Assembly: GCA_015501595.1 (NCBI GenBank)
Contig: JADNRX010001350.1
Span: 1 to 10,771, forward strand
Length of the DNA: 10,771 nt
Reading direction: 5' to 3'
Source: Hymenopellis radicata
Lineage: Eukaryota; Basidiomycota; Agaricomycetes; Agaricales; Physalacriaceae
Part shown: in pieces, positions 1 to 10,298 of the stretch
Position numbering within the stretch: the stretch's first letter is position 1
Layout of the letters: every line of letters begins with the position of its first letter
Translations under genes and position numbers: made by a program
Notes under the pieces: model-generated
Told to the model about the DNA's origin: nothing
The model's input: the letters and a program-made list of their open reading frames with translations, nothing else
Database searches by the model: none

Positions 1-1268
1 GTAAATGAGCATTGGTCAGCCGCCCGTTCGCTCCTACAGTACTAGCTAAGGCAGTGTCCATCTCTTCCGTATATGACGTTGTGCTTTCGTCTCCTTGTTC
101 CTCTCGTTGCCATCAACGACACCACGGAGGACGACAACAGCTACAAACGGTGACAACAGACAAGGAATGACTCTGGTGGCGATGACCATAGCGAGTCCCT
201 CACTGCCTTCATCTCCTGCGCTTCTCTCGACTGCTCATTGGCTAGGCTCGCCACCCTTGAATTGTACTTCTATGTCAAACACGCGTGCGTCTCGACCTTC
301 AGATATTTCGGTCGTACATTTCCCAGAGCGTCAGGACATGCGGTTACTGGCACCCTCCAGTCACGTACTGTCCTTCCTCAAGGCAACTCGACTCCCGCGT
401 CCGATGTATGCTCTGCAACAATGAATGCTACGCAGTCACCTCGGACTTCTCCCGTTCGAAAAGTGTGGCCCGTCCTTGAAAGCACAGAGGAGCCTGGCGC
501 GAAAGGCTAATTCTGTTTACGAGAAAGAACAACCTCAGGAAGTTATCTTTGGCCAAGTTCTTCCCGCGATGATCTTCGTAGAGCCCAAACACTACTGGTC
601 GATGTTCGATGTCACAGGTATCTATAAACTTAAAAGCGTTAAGTAATGAAGATAACGGAGCGCGTGCATACAGAAAACATCGCGATTGCCAGTTGCTCGA
701 ACTAGGTTTCTCTGTAGAGAAGGTTAAATACAGGGCCTACATATCCTGGACACGGAGCTCGTGTCTCTGATTGAGAGGGAAGAAGAAGCAAATTATAAAG
801 GATGGCTGGACCTGGAGGTACGGCCACCACTTTTCTTCAGGCTACGGGCGATGGTACGTCGATGGTATCCCAAATTAGCGATACATTGCTAACGTGCGTC
901 TAATCCAGCGGCAGTGAGCCTGCGTCGTACACTTGAAACTCGGTGAGCTGGAGGCGGTGTATGACCGGCTTTGTACTGGTCATCATGTAGGAACACGGTC
1001 GCCACGAAAAGCTCCTGGAATACAGAGTCATAGGATTCACTGTCTTTGGGCCCGGGAAAGCGATGTAGCGCGCGTGTGAGATCTAAGCAGTAAGTATTAT
1101 TGCGCGCGCGTGATGTGTCTGCTACTCCAATGATATTTTGACTGATGCATTGGTAGAGGCGGTGCGTAGACCCTTGCATCTTGCGCTTGCGCCACCGGCA
1201 AACGCCGACGGTTACTTACCGGCCAAAGATCGGGCCGAATGTTTTGCCCGCACTTTTCACCTACCACC
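1..1268. other. Left flank without a resolvable gene
   Basis: No frame here gives a convincing protein. The open frames on the plus strand (for example 425-646) lack recognisable motifs, and most start at non-ATG codons. Between about 885 and 1180 two minus-strand frames stay open together; one reads into a stretch containing LQLTEFQVYDAGSLPLD just before a TAG stop at 901-903. This may be a gene remnant, but nothing in it was recognised. The last 30-100 bases before 1269 would be the promoter and 5' UTR of the BTB gene; no clear TATA box was seen. The window begins with GTAAAT and has CCTACAG ending at 39, so it could start inside an intron of a gene to the left, but no exon supports that. 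Confidence 0.4.
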
Positions 1269-2351
1269 ATGGCCGACCGGCGCCCAGAAACTGCAGACGC
1301 GCGCCCAAATAAACGCGCGCGCACAATCGGTATCAAGCCTTACACTCGCGATCCCCGACTCTGGCTTGAGGATGGAAATATCATCCTTGTAGTAGGCGAC
1401 GCCCCGGGCTCGGAGAGATTGGGGTTTCGCGTCCACCACGGTATCCTGGCTTTGAACGCGGAGTTTTTCAACGATCTCGTCAATTTCGCGCAGCCGGGCG
1501 AGTCATGCACCGAGGATGGGGTGCAACTCTTGGAATTACAAGATAACGCATTCGCTCTTCGTGATTTTTTGTACGCGCTTTATATCAATGGGTACGTACC
1601 ACTGGCACGCTCTAGTCCGTATAGCTTCATTGACTTGGCATATTTTACGCGCAGATTCTTCGTCCCGGCCCATACTGCGATGGACTTCAATACGTTAAGC
1701 AACATCCTGCAGATGGCGACCAAATATCTCTGCTCGCAACTCCGTATGCGCGTCGTAGAGCACCTCTGCGCTATATATCCCTCTACATCGAAGCGTCCCG
1801 AATCTCTTTCCATGGATCATGTCCTTATTCCTGCCAACAACAGCCGTAACCATCCTCTCATCGCCATAAACATGGCGCGCGAGAATAATCTCACTCTGGC
1901 GCCCTTCCTTCCCACAGCCTTCTACTTAGCGTCCCAACTTCCACCAACCGATTATTTCGCACTCACTCCAAAACTCTCCGAGGATGATCATCGTCGCCTC
2001 ATATGCGGGAGAAGCGCTGTCATCGAGGCTGCTTTCAGCACTGCGTACTGCTGGCTCTCTCGCTGCTGGTTCGGGGATGGTCATTATTTCAATTGTCAAT
2101 GGAGCCGAGCAGAAGTTATCCAGGAGATGTATAGTAAGGGAGCCAGTGCTGCCATGCTTTTCACAGAGAAAATGCCTCACATCCAATATGGCGAGAGGTT
2201 GGGCCATATCGAAATCGGGGAAAGCGATGTCGAGGAGAAGTGTATTTGTTCAGCGTGCTACTCGGAATGGAGAGAGCAGGATATATTATCCTTCAATGCC
2301 GTGTGGAATAAACTGCCGTCGTATTTCGAGCTTCCAGCCTGGACGCAGTAG
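1269..2351 (+). CDS. BTB/POZ domain protein, single exon, 360 residues
   Basis: An uninterrupted ORF encodes a basidiomycete-type BTB/POZ protein. The BTB fold spans roughly residues 31-115. It opens with LWLEDGNIILVVGD, followed by the FRVHHGILALNAEFFNDL helix pair, in which the His and the 'S/N-x-F-F' pattern are typical, and then LLELQDNAFALRDFLYALYING. The rest is the helical C-terminal region common to these fungal proteins, with a small Cys cluster C-x-C-x2-C at about residues 325-330 followed by a W-containing segment. A basic patch (PNKRAR, residues 13-18) could be a nuclear localisation signal. The start at 1269 was chosen because CACCATGG is a near-ideal Kozak context (A at -3, G at +4); the in-frame ATG at 1239 has C at -3 and would add only ten residues. 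BTB domains mediate dimerisation or cullin-3 binding. Here the partner is unknown, and I see no second domain such as Kelch or zinc finger. It converges on the oxidoreductase gene. Confidence 0.88.
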   Translation: MADRRPETADARPNKRARTIGIKPYTRDPRLWLEDGNIILVVGDAPGSERLGFRVHHGILALNAEFFNDLVNFAQPGESCTEDGVQLLELQDNAFALRDFLYALYINGYVPLARSSPYSFIDLAYFTRRFFVPAHTAMDFNTLSNILQMATKYLCSQLRMRVVEHLCAIYPSTSKRPESLSMDHVLIPANNSRNHPLIAINMARENNLTLAPFLPTAFYLASQLPPTDYFALTPKLSEDDHRRLICGRSAVIEAAFSTAYCWLSRCWFGDGHYFNCQWSRAEVIQEMYSKGASAAMLFTEKMPHIQYGERLGHIEIGESDVEEKCICSACYSEWREQDILSFNAVWNKLPSYFELPAWTQ

Positions 2352-2565
2352 TGAGTCGCACATTTGAATTCTCAGAACATCACGCTAATTATGTGATAGA
2401 TGTGCGCGCCTTGTTTCCCTATCGTTATTCCACATGTAATTAACGTTCTGTTCGTATGTCCATCGCCGAGCTATGATTCGCATGTTCTGTCCTCGTTTAC
2501 ATACACGTTTAGAAGCTATACTACGTCTGATGCGCACCTATGGATTTAAACTACGCCTAACTCAA

Positions 2566-4756
2566 CTATGCAGGGCTACAAACGACGCGATAGTACCGTT
2601 TGACGGCCACCCATAGAACTTTGGCGACCAGAACGGGATGTAGAGCATCGACCGGTACGCTGTTCAGCATCATTTGGCTGTGCCATAGCACGGACCCAGC
2701 TTCTTCGTCCTGGGAACTTGGTAAGTGAAAGAGACACGGCTCTACTTGTCAAGTTTTACCGTGAGAGAAAGCAGTTGCATGTGGCGGATGAGCCAACGAT
2801 TAATGGAGCCGACTGCAAGAGTCTCCCCACTCGCAGGGATAGTTGTCGCCATTCCATAATCTACTCGAGGTGTTAGAGCTGTGGTGTGCTTAGAACAGAC
2901 AATGCATACCCATAACCTTCGCGCTGTCCCTAACACAAGACGATTATTCGTCGGACTCGATGACGGCTAGAATGAACTCACCAAACCACCTTGATTTTCG
3001 GAGCTTGAGCCTTGAAAAAGCGACGCGAAAAGTTGTCTGGTATGACGGGGCCCTTGCTAACCGTCTGATCAATGGGAGGGACTTCATGGAGAAGAGAGTT
3101 CATCGTCAAAACTCCCAACAAGGCTTTCGGGCAACCTTGCCTTATGTAATTCAGTTTACGGCGCAGGTATTAAGAATGAGGAGGCTCACCCAAAGATAGG
3201 ATTGAAACGACATACACTGTCACCAAGAGCGATCCAATTCGCGGGGAGATTGGACGTCTTCTCATAATGAGTCCAGAAAGACGGAGCTTGGGTTTAGATC
3301 AGACGCGATATTGGTGCCACAAGGACTCGAAGAACTTACGAACATGAACAGTGGCACACGTAATACTGTCCTCGACCTCGCTCATCATGTCGAGAAACTC
3401 CCAGAACCACGGAGGCAACGGCGTCGTTAGACGCATCGACTGAACATGCTCACGAATCCCCGACAGGTTGACAGGCAGATGTCCTGCACCCCATGCGCCG
3501 CAACACATGAACACTATCCGATACGTTAGCGTCGGAGGAAGGATCATTATTGGAAACGGTGCATACCGGAGTTAGCCTCTTGCTTGATACAGGAAAAGAA
3601 GTTCGGATCCTTAGTAGGATCTGAATGCAACACTAGAAGGCATCCTCCCAGGTTATCAAAGCCCCCGGGGATCGGGAGACGCTTCGCGAGGGAGGGGGTG
3701 ACGACGAAGCGAATAGTCGAGTACGCCATCTTTGGGTCGAAAGTGACTTTAAGACGCTCCAAGGACATCTTGTCAGCGAATCCAGCGCGTTGCAGATGCT
3801 TGAATCCTGCTTGAGTAGGCCCAGTGCAGTCTAAAAGATCCATAAACATTGCGAGAGAATAACATGCTTGAAGAAGACGTACCAATGACTAAAGCAGCAT
3901 CAATCACACAGACTCCTTCGTCCTTCGTCCGGATAGAAACCTGTCGGACGTAATCTGGACTAGAGGGATCCTTAGTGACTCCAATAACGGTACCGACGAT
4001 CTGCTGAATATTAGGCAGAACGGTGGGGTCGAAGGTCAGGCGGCGGATCAGGGTCTCCAGCGCCTGGCGAGATGCATACAGCGTCTTGGGCAGTCTTCCA
4101 GAATACTCATCATAAGGAACTTTGGCATATCTACCCTGGAAACTGACAGAAAAGTCGGCAGCGCCGACACTAATTTCGAAGAGGTAAGCGTAAGAGGGGA
4201 TGCCGTTTTCGGGGACGGTCAACGCACTTTATTGACGAGACTTGACATTCCTCATCAAGATTCGGAAAGAGACGTTTCAAGCCAGTGTACAAGAAGGCCA
4301 TAGATGCTGCCAGTTAATCATCAGACACGGCGTCCTGACATTGAATCGACCTATGGACACACCATGCAGAGACTGATACTGAATTAGTCTCGACCGCGTT
4401 TGAGACTGGGTCCAGGAATTCACGATGGTGCCTTCAGCTGTCGACAGCCATTCCTCGGGTTCAACGATGACGACACGCTCGAAGTGGTCGTGACATGCTC
4501 GAGCCGTAAGAAGACCTGCGATGCTACGAACAGTGATTAGACACAGTACGATGACGAGTGGTTCCTTTGCTCACCTTCCACCGCAGACGACAGCGGTCCC
4601 GGGAAGCTTAGTCGTCCGTGCAACCCCCAGCGAAGGAAGGTCGTTCATGCCGGTCTGCACCGAGAGAAGGTAGCGGCGCAGAATCCGACCTGACGGTACA
4701 AGTACAGCATAGAGCAACACTGTGAACGCAACTGGGAGAACTAGTGAAGAAAACAT
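2566..4756 (-). CDS. Membrane-anchored FAD-dependent oxidoreductase (flavin monooxygenase-like), 11 exons, 555 residues
   Basis: Exons, all on the minus strand: 4756-4575, 4523-4363, 4306-4228, 4169-3883, 3830-3567, 3513-3340, 3286-3190, 3140-2982, 2929-2910, 2860-2760 and 2709-2566. They total 1668 nt and join in frame. The ten introns are 49-58 nt, all GT-AG, several with CTAAC-like branch sites. Residues 3-21 form a hydrophobic segment followed by R24, R27 and R28, which suggests a membrane anchor. The Rossmann motif follows as VVCGGSIAG (56-64), a GxSxxG variant of GxGxxG, with E82 closing VVIVEPEEW as the likely ribose-binding acid. LPKTLYASRQALETLIRRL (167-185), DCTGPTQAG (237-245) and the FAD-contacting IALGDSV (401-407) plus NPIFGQGC (411-418) match the general layout of group A flavoprotein hydroxylases. 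The C-terminus has RW, LWH and the hydrophobic VLVAKVLWVAV. Such proteins are numerous in Agaricomycetes and mostly uncharacterised; I infer hydroxylation or a related oxidation, substrate unknown. No P450 or synthase neighbour points to a cluster. The start at 4756 is the first Met that precedes the anchor closely. Its context is weak (C at -3), and a 5' UTR intron beginning near 4835 is possible. Confidence 0.85.
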
Positions 4757-4802
4757 GGGCGACGTTCGAGAAGGGCAGTGAAGAGGTTCGCTTCTTGGGG
4801 AG

Positions 4803-4814
4803 ACTTTTAAAAGT
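4803..4814. promoter_or_regulatory. TATA-like perfect palindrome upstream of the oxidoreductase gene
   Basis: ACTTTTAAAAGT is a perfect 12-bp palindrome lying 47-58 bp upstream of the oxidoreductase start codon on the minus strand. Its AT-rich core could serve as a TATA-like element. It could equally lie within the 5' UTR, or within an intron there, because a GTAAGC donor-like site sits just upstream at about 4836. The assignment rests on position and composition only. Confidence 0.2.
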
Positions 4815-4859
4815 AATGCGCTAGTGAAACGCTTACCTCTTGGATACACTAGATCCGCG

Positions 4860-5611
4860 GGAAGAGTGGGGATACACTTCTTCGTACACAGTCCATCGAG
4901 TAATGGAGCACCGGACGCCGAAGGGATGTTAAGACGCCGCTTCGCCTACACGTACGCATACACAAGCCCAGATACGATTCAATTCGAGGTAGTCTGTCAG
5001 AGAATCGTGGAAACGGCCTGAAAACTGCGCTAAATGAGAATTCATCATCTGTCAGAGAGCGAAGAAGCGGCGATCCTTGTTTTAATTAGAAATGGCTCGT
5101 CGGTCTCCACACAGATAGGAAGGTGGGTCGTCATCATTCCCTCTAGCACGATCAAGGACCAAGGCTAGATGAGCCTTGGTGGTGTGGAAGCACGAGATCA
5201 TGACGCGTAGTACACGCAACTTGTTTGTATCTGTTACGTGTCATGTCCTATTTCCAGTTACGACTTGGGCTCTTGTTCACATTAGAGTCTCGCGAAGTGC
5301 GATGATATTTGGGAACGAGGAAACCAAGTGGCGGGTCGTAGCCTGAGGAGTGGAACGAAGCTTAAGGAGAGAACAAGATATCTGCAAAGTGGCACTGCGC
5401 TCTAGATCGGAGGACTACCTATTGACAGCTACAACAGTTGAACTATGAACGAATAACCGATACGAAACCGACACTTGGTCCCTCCTCGATTGCGACTAAG
5501 ACAAAAAGGGAGAACTGCGGGATACAAGCGGGATACATGCGGAGATTCATGGACAACAGGAGAACTGGACCACACTCGCAGGAGTCCGAGAAGAAGAAGT
5601 CAGCGCCCATT
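4860..5611. other. Gene-poor stretch between the oxidoreductase and the RING-like fragment
   Basis: Apart from repeat copy 1 and its small hairpin I see nothing coding here. Short plus-strand frames (4824-5021, 5438-5629) have no recognisable motif; the first overlaps the oxidoreductase promoter and the second starts at TTG. No tRNA-like cloverleaf or simple-sequence tract stood out. Confidence 0.4.
5112..5190. repeat. Diverged duplicate segment, copy 1
   Basis: This copy pairs with the segment at 5639-5714. Positions 5112-5140 match 5639-5668 at about 27 of 30 aligned positions, including an identical GTCGTCATCATTCC. The two copies also share TGTGGAAG at the far end, at nearly equal spacing (79 versus 76 bp overall), while the middle is poorly conserved. 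Within this copy an 8-bp hairpin (arm CCAAGGCT at 5159-5166, loop of 5, arm at 5172-5179) interrupts any coding frame. Read on the minus strand, it has lost the zinc-ligand pattern still partly visible in copy 2. Confidence 0.5.
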
Positions 5612-5612
5612 C

Positions 5613-5807
5613 TTAACACGGGCTACTAGTCTGTGTGTCAGATACGAAAGTGGGGTCGTCATCATTCCAATTGAAGCAGAGTCCGGGCGCAAAGATGCAG
5701 TGACAATGTGGAAGAATGGAGACGAGTCGAGTTATGCAAACTGGACACTCAGGCTGTGTATGCAGGTGTATGGATGTATTGCTTCTAGGACAAGGTCTAT
5801 TTCGTGG
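5613..5807 (-). pseudogene. Decayed RING-finger-like fragment
   Basis: A minus-strand frame of 64 codons, open from a TAG (5810-5808) to a TAA (5615-5613) and without an ATG, shows the spacing of a C3HC4 RING finger with most later ligands replaced. In fragment numbering, C21-x2-C24 and C35 are kept. At the expected positions, His 37 is Cys, Cys 40 is Ala, Cys 43 is Leu (with a Cys at 44), and the last C-x2-C pair (56, 59) is Ser and Gln. The I-F pair after the ligand and the Trp at 47 (LCFNW) stay in register. RING fingers are E3 ubiquitin-ligase domains that bind two zinc ions; with this many ligands lost the fragment could not fold as one. A spurious match in a short frame remains possible. 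The plus strand here is also open (within 5475-5942), but no domain was recognised there. Confidence 0.33.
5639..5714. repeat. Diverged duplicate segment, copy 2
   Basis: This is the partner of 5112-5190, in the same orientation about 527 bp away. The conserved core is CAGATA, then about 10 bases, then GTCGTCATCATTCC, which on the minus strand encodes W/G-N-D-D-D-P. This copy lies inside the minus-strand RING-like fragment, so the repeat is most simply explained as a duplicated and decaying exon rather than as a mobile element. No terminal repeats or target duplications were seen. Confidence 0.5.
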
Positions 5808-5823
5808 CTAGCGTCGTTCGTTA

Positions 5824-6568
5824 CTACTCTGCGTTCAATCCAAGGGCTCCCAGCCTCATTGCTATCTCTTCAGCATCTCCATCTACAACTCGTGTTGGCA
5901 ACTCGTCACAATAAGCTGTTACAAAATGTGCGTCCCCCTTGATGGCAGCGACAAGTTTCGCTAGAAACGCGTGGTGGGATTCCATTGTTAATCGACTCTT
6001 CACTTCCAAGAGCCGCATCCGAGGGCGATGTAGTAGATGTCGGGCTGGTGGAGTCACCTCGTACTTGCCGGTCAACGTCGAAGAGCGCATCGAGTATGCT
6101 TCCCAGCCAAAAGACCCATCTTCCGTACTAGACCTGGAAGCCGGCATAGACTTGGGCGCCGAGAGTGAGATTGATATGGGGCCATGGACTGAAACGGATA
6201 TCGGGATGGGGTTCATTCTGGAATAACGAGGCTGTTAGGCATATTGAGGTGCCTTTGGAGGGTACGAACCGTGCCGAGAATGTTAATGCGGGACAGGCAG
6301 ACGACTTGAGATTTGTGGGAAGTGGGGGAATTGTTGTGAAATGAAGGTCATTGTCGAGGCTTTTATAGAAGAGGAAACGGGTACACCGCGTGTCAGACGA
6401 ATGTTCGTTCCTGAGTCTGTTGTGACCCACGACGGATTGGTGGGCCAGCAGTTGATGATCCGCAGCATGTACTCGGAGCGCAGAGATGGGCAAGATATGG
6501 AACGGGCGGAAGAATGACCGTGGGTGAGTATACATCTTCTTATCCCGAGTTTCGTGCGCCACACTCAT
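5824..6568. other. Coding-like block with competing frames on both strands; possible broken gene
   Basis: Several open frames with gene-like codon use overlap here. On the plus strand, an ATG-started frame 5942-6226 (94 residues, acidic end with GAESEIDMGPWTETDIGMGF) stops at TAA. A second frame is open from 6150 to 6344 and reads EVPLEGTNRAENVNAGQADD. A third, 6341-6517 (58 residues, starting MKVIVEAFIEEETG), overlaps the stop of the second by ATGA. Frames one and three are in the same register, so two opposite single-base shifts would unite all three. A GTGAGT...TTAG intron-like interval of 48 nt follows at 6524-6571. On the minus strand, 6216-5824 (130 codons, G-rich at first codon positions near its end, containing MESHHAFLAKLVAAIKGDAH) and 6568-6128 (ATG at 6566, 146 residues at most, rich in His and Pro) are also open. 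I recognise no domain in any of them. At most one strand can be the real gene, and it may be a pseudogene. Confidence 0.3.
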
Positions 6569-6571
6569 TAG

Positions 6572-7282
6572 ATATGCTCTAGCTCTGATCTTTGATTCTT
6601 TCCGCGCTTCTCATCGCGGCGGAAGCTGTGGGTAAACCCGACATTATGAAGGAGCTTCCTATCAGAGACACGCCAGGAGAAAAACTTAGACCTTGGCGAA
6701 ACTACCGACAGCGCCAAGATGAAGAATCCAGCTATGTGCTGAGGGTTTCCAGCGTTAAGTAGCGCATAGTTTCCAGTATTACGCATCCTTCGACTTCAGA
6801 GAAAGACGGCGGATCATATGAACATGAGAGGGAGGCAAGTTGAACGACTGAGAAGCCGGCACATCGGCCCGGCTGCGATCACAAGAATGAAATGAAATTC
6901 AGGGGGATGATGTAAGCCATGTCGTTGCCAAGGCTGTGCGCAACGGAGACGGAAGCTAAATACGACTACCACGACCACCACATCATACTATTCCTGGGCG
7001 CGCGTCTGCCAAGTCCGGCCACGCCACACTGCGACTTTTAACGACTAGGACCGGTAAGTGCGACCAGGCCCTGAAGGAAACTGCAAGCAAATTGTGGCTG
7101 GAATTGCGCACCGGATACCTTGGAAAGCGGGAAGGAGACACGGAAAAACGTACGCTGTATCAACGGTACGTGCTCGCGGTCGTAGAACGGTGGTACTAGT
7201 ATGCTCATAGAAGCGCGATCGAAAACAGACAGGCTCATATTATTATCATATCATATCTAGCCGGAGTGCATACTTCTTGTTG
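6572..7282. other. Intergenic region upstream of the kinase gene
   Basis: No supported gene was found. Two minus-strand frames are open: 6786-6568 (72 codons) and 7238-7038 (66 residues from an ATG at 7238-7236). Neither has a recognisable motif. The second would be divergent from the kinase and share its promoter. TATTATTATCATATCATAT near 7238-7256 is the most AT-rich segment and could contribute to the kinase promoter. Confidence 0.35.
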
Positions 7283-7339
7283 GTGCGTTATTCGTTCATG
7301 CTTTCCCCTCTCGCTAACTAACCGCCCCATTATTATCAG
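7283..7339 (+). other. Probable 5' UTR intron of the kinase gene
   Basis: A 57-nt interval carries a GTGCGT donor, a pyrimidine-rich stretch (CTTTCCCCTCTCG), a GCTAAC branch-site match and a TCAG acceptor. Its size matches the coding introns nearby. The spliced leader would then run to the ATG at 7383; an in-frame TGA lies upstream of that ATG, so the intron would be wholly untranslated. Confidence 0.4.
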
Positions 7340-7382
7340 ACATATCTACACCTACGCCCGCTGAACCCCGAACTTCTCCCAA

Positions 7383-9097
<1,715 letters not shown>

Positions 9098-9858
9098 TAT
9101 TGTTTATGGACGTATACATACCAGCGTGCGATGTATTCTTACTTCTTCGATGAGCTACATATCTATTTCAAGAGGCATGTCGGTACATATATATAATATT
9201 CCTACAAGGACAAATACGAGTAGCTAGGGAGATAGTGCTTGCGAGGTGAAAATCATGTCTAGTGTGGCGCGGCGGGCGAAGAAAGCCGCCAAGGATACTC
9301 CCAAAGGACCCTATAGTCCATGTCGAAGTGGGGGAGGAAGCCAAAGAAGCCGCTCAGACTCATGACAAGACAACCATCTCCATACACACACGTTCATACC
9401 GTCAGGCCACGGTGATGATACGATGAAGTGCAGATTCAACAAGGATGACTAGAGGAAAGATTTACATCCGCCCCCGCCCCAACATGAGTCTATAAAGTCA
9501 ACCACTTCAAGAGCACGCTGGAATTTCCGCCGTGTGTAGATTTGAGAAGAAATGAGTGTAGATATGTGGTAACCAAAACGTCCGCGCAGAGGAATCCATA
9601 CTTCGTTGCGCTCTGCGGCCCCAAGTGCTCATGACTCGGAGACTCCCAGGCTTGCGTTCATGTACACCCTAAGCATGAATCACCCGGGAATTATCCTGCA
9701 TGCATGACCAGACTCTGAGGGTGTGGGATGGTGTGGAAGGGAAAGCCACAGAAGGCTGCATTTCGGGCACTCTTTATGTGATTCTTGGTCCTTGCAGCCT
9801 TGGGGACTAAGAAGATTGGCCACTTACCCAGCCATTAAGAAATTATACAGGAACAATT
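9098..9858. other. Intergenic region downstream of the kinase
   Basis: The first 120 bases should hold the kinase 3' UTR, with AT-rich TATATATATAATATT at about 9186-9200. Beyond that only tiny frames exist. One is a plus-strand 36-residue basic frame from an ATG at about 9255; the other is a minus-strand frame of about 34 residues starting near 9364 (containing FFGFLPHFDMDYRVLWEYPW). Neither is supported by length or a known motif. The plus-strand frame 9723-9926 is mostly intergenic and then runs into the MITE, so it is not a gene. Confidence 0.4.
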
Positions 9859-9860
9859 TA

Positions 9861-9886
9861 CTGTCGTATTTCGACCGTAGGTTCAC
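9861..9886 (+). repeat. MITE left terminal inverted repeat
   Basis: Twenty-six bases begin CTGTCGTATTTCGACC and end with GGTTCAC. They are identical to the reverse complement of 10216-10241 except at the fifth base (C here, A there). The TA before it is one half of the target-site duplication. Confidence 0.9.
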
Positions 9887-10215
9887 GTCACGGGTCACGA
9901 GCCCGAAAAATGAACCTCTTACATAAGCAGGTCACTAGTTTTTTTTGGCTGTGAACCTGCCCCAAATTGGTCACAAATCGGACTTTTGCTCTCAAATTGA
10001 GCTTAGCAGCAATTTTTATATGATTTTTCTCCCTTTTAGTATATTTTATGTCTAAAATAGCATATTTTTCTCTAATTATACAGAGATTCAGCCTAAAACC
10101 TATGAAATAACCCTGTAATTGAAAAATTTAGTGAACTTATTTTCAGTGGGTCACAGTGGTGTATCCGCTGTGAACATCCCACCAAACAAGTTCACGAGGT
10201 CACAGGTCACACCCT

Positions 10216-10241
10216 GTGAACCTACGGTCGAAATACTACAG
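10216..10241 (-). repeat. MITE right terminal inverted repeat
   Basis: This is the inverted counterpart of 9861-9886, ending ATACTACAG followed by TA. The high identity between the two ends suggests a fairly young insertion or recent activity of the family. Confidence 0.9.
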
Positions 10242-10298
10242 TAATGCCCCAAGATACATGTAAAAGTATTGTATGTACTTAAAGGTGTCGGACTTTGA

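Larger units (their letters stand above)
9861..10241. mobile_element. MITE-like non-autonomous DNA transposon, 381 bp, TA target site
   Basis: The element begins CTGTCGTATTTCGACC and ends with the inverted counterpart. The 26-bp terminal inverted repeats (9861-9886 and 10216-10241) differ at one position. TA flanks both ends (9859-9860 and 10242-10243), as expected for a target-site duplication of the Tc1/mariner/pogo superfamily. There is no transposase frame. The interior from about 9985 to 10140 is strongly AT-rich. The ends are crowded with GGTCAC (six times on the plus strand) and GTTCAC/GTGAAC motifs, which give further partly inverted subterminal repeats and may bind a transposase acting in trans. 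The superfamily call rests on the TA duplication and size only; no autonomous partner is in this window. Confidence 0.85.

Noticed and set aside
1239..1268. Upstream in-frame ATG of the BTB gene
   Set aside because: Its context is poor (C at -3), while the ATG at 1269 has an almost ideal Kozak match; the extra ten residues add no domain.
1926..2207. Minus- and plus-strand frames overlapping the BTB gene
   Set aside because: They are shadows of the BTB coding sequence without motifs of their own.
4170..4227. Continuous reading of 4222-4170 as part of the oxidoreductase
   Set aside because: That frame does not join the upstream LFPNLDEEC exon. Removing a 58-nt GTGCGT...TTAG intron does join it and restores the expected family spacing.
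4757..4849. N-terminal extension of the oxidoreductase up to 4849
   Set aside because: It would place about 30 polar residues before the hydrophobic anchor, crosses a strong GTAAGC donor-like site and reads no family motif.
5159..5179. 8-bp hairpin as a terminator or small RNA
   Set aside because: Eukaryotic context, no T-run, and it lies in the decayed duplicate; a stem this short is expected by chance in a few kb.
7038..7238. 66-residue minus-strand frame divergent from the kinase
   Set aside because: It starts with ATG and looks balanced, but it is short, has no motif and no splice signals that extend it; not enough to call a gene.
9861..10241. Reading the MITE as a CRISPR-like or satellite array because of repeated GGTCAC
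   Set aside because: The motif spacing is irregular, the copies are in both orientations and the element has clear terminal inverted repeats with a TA duplication.
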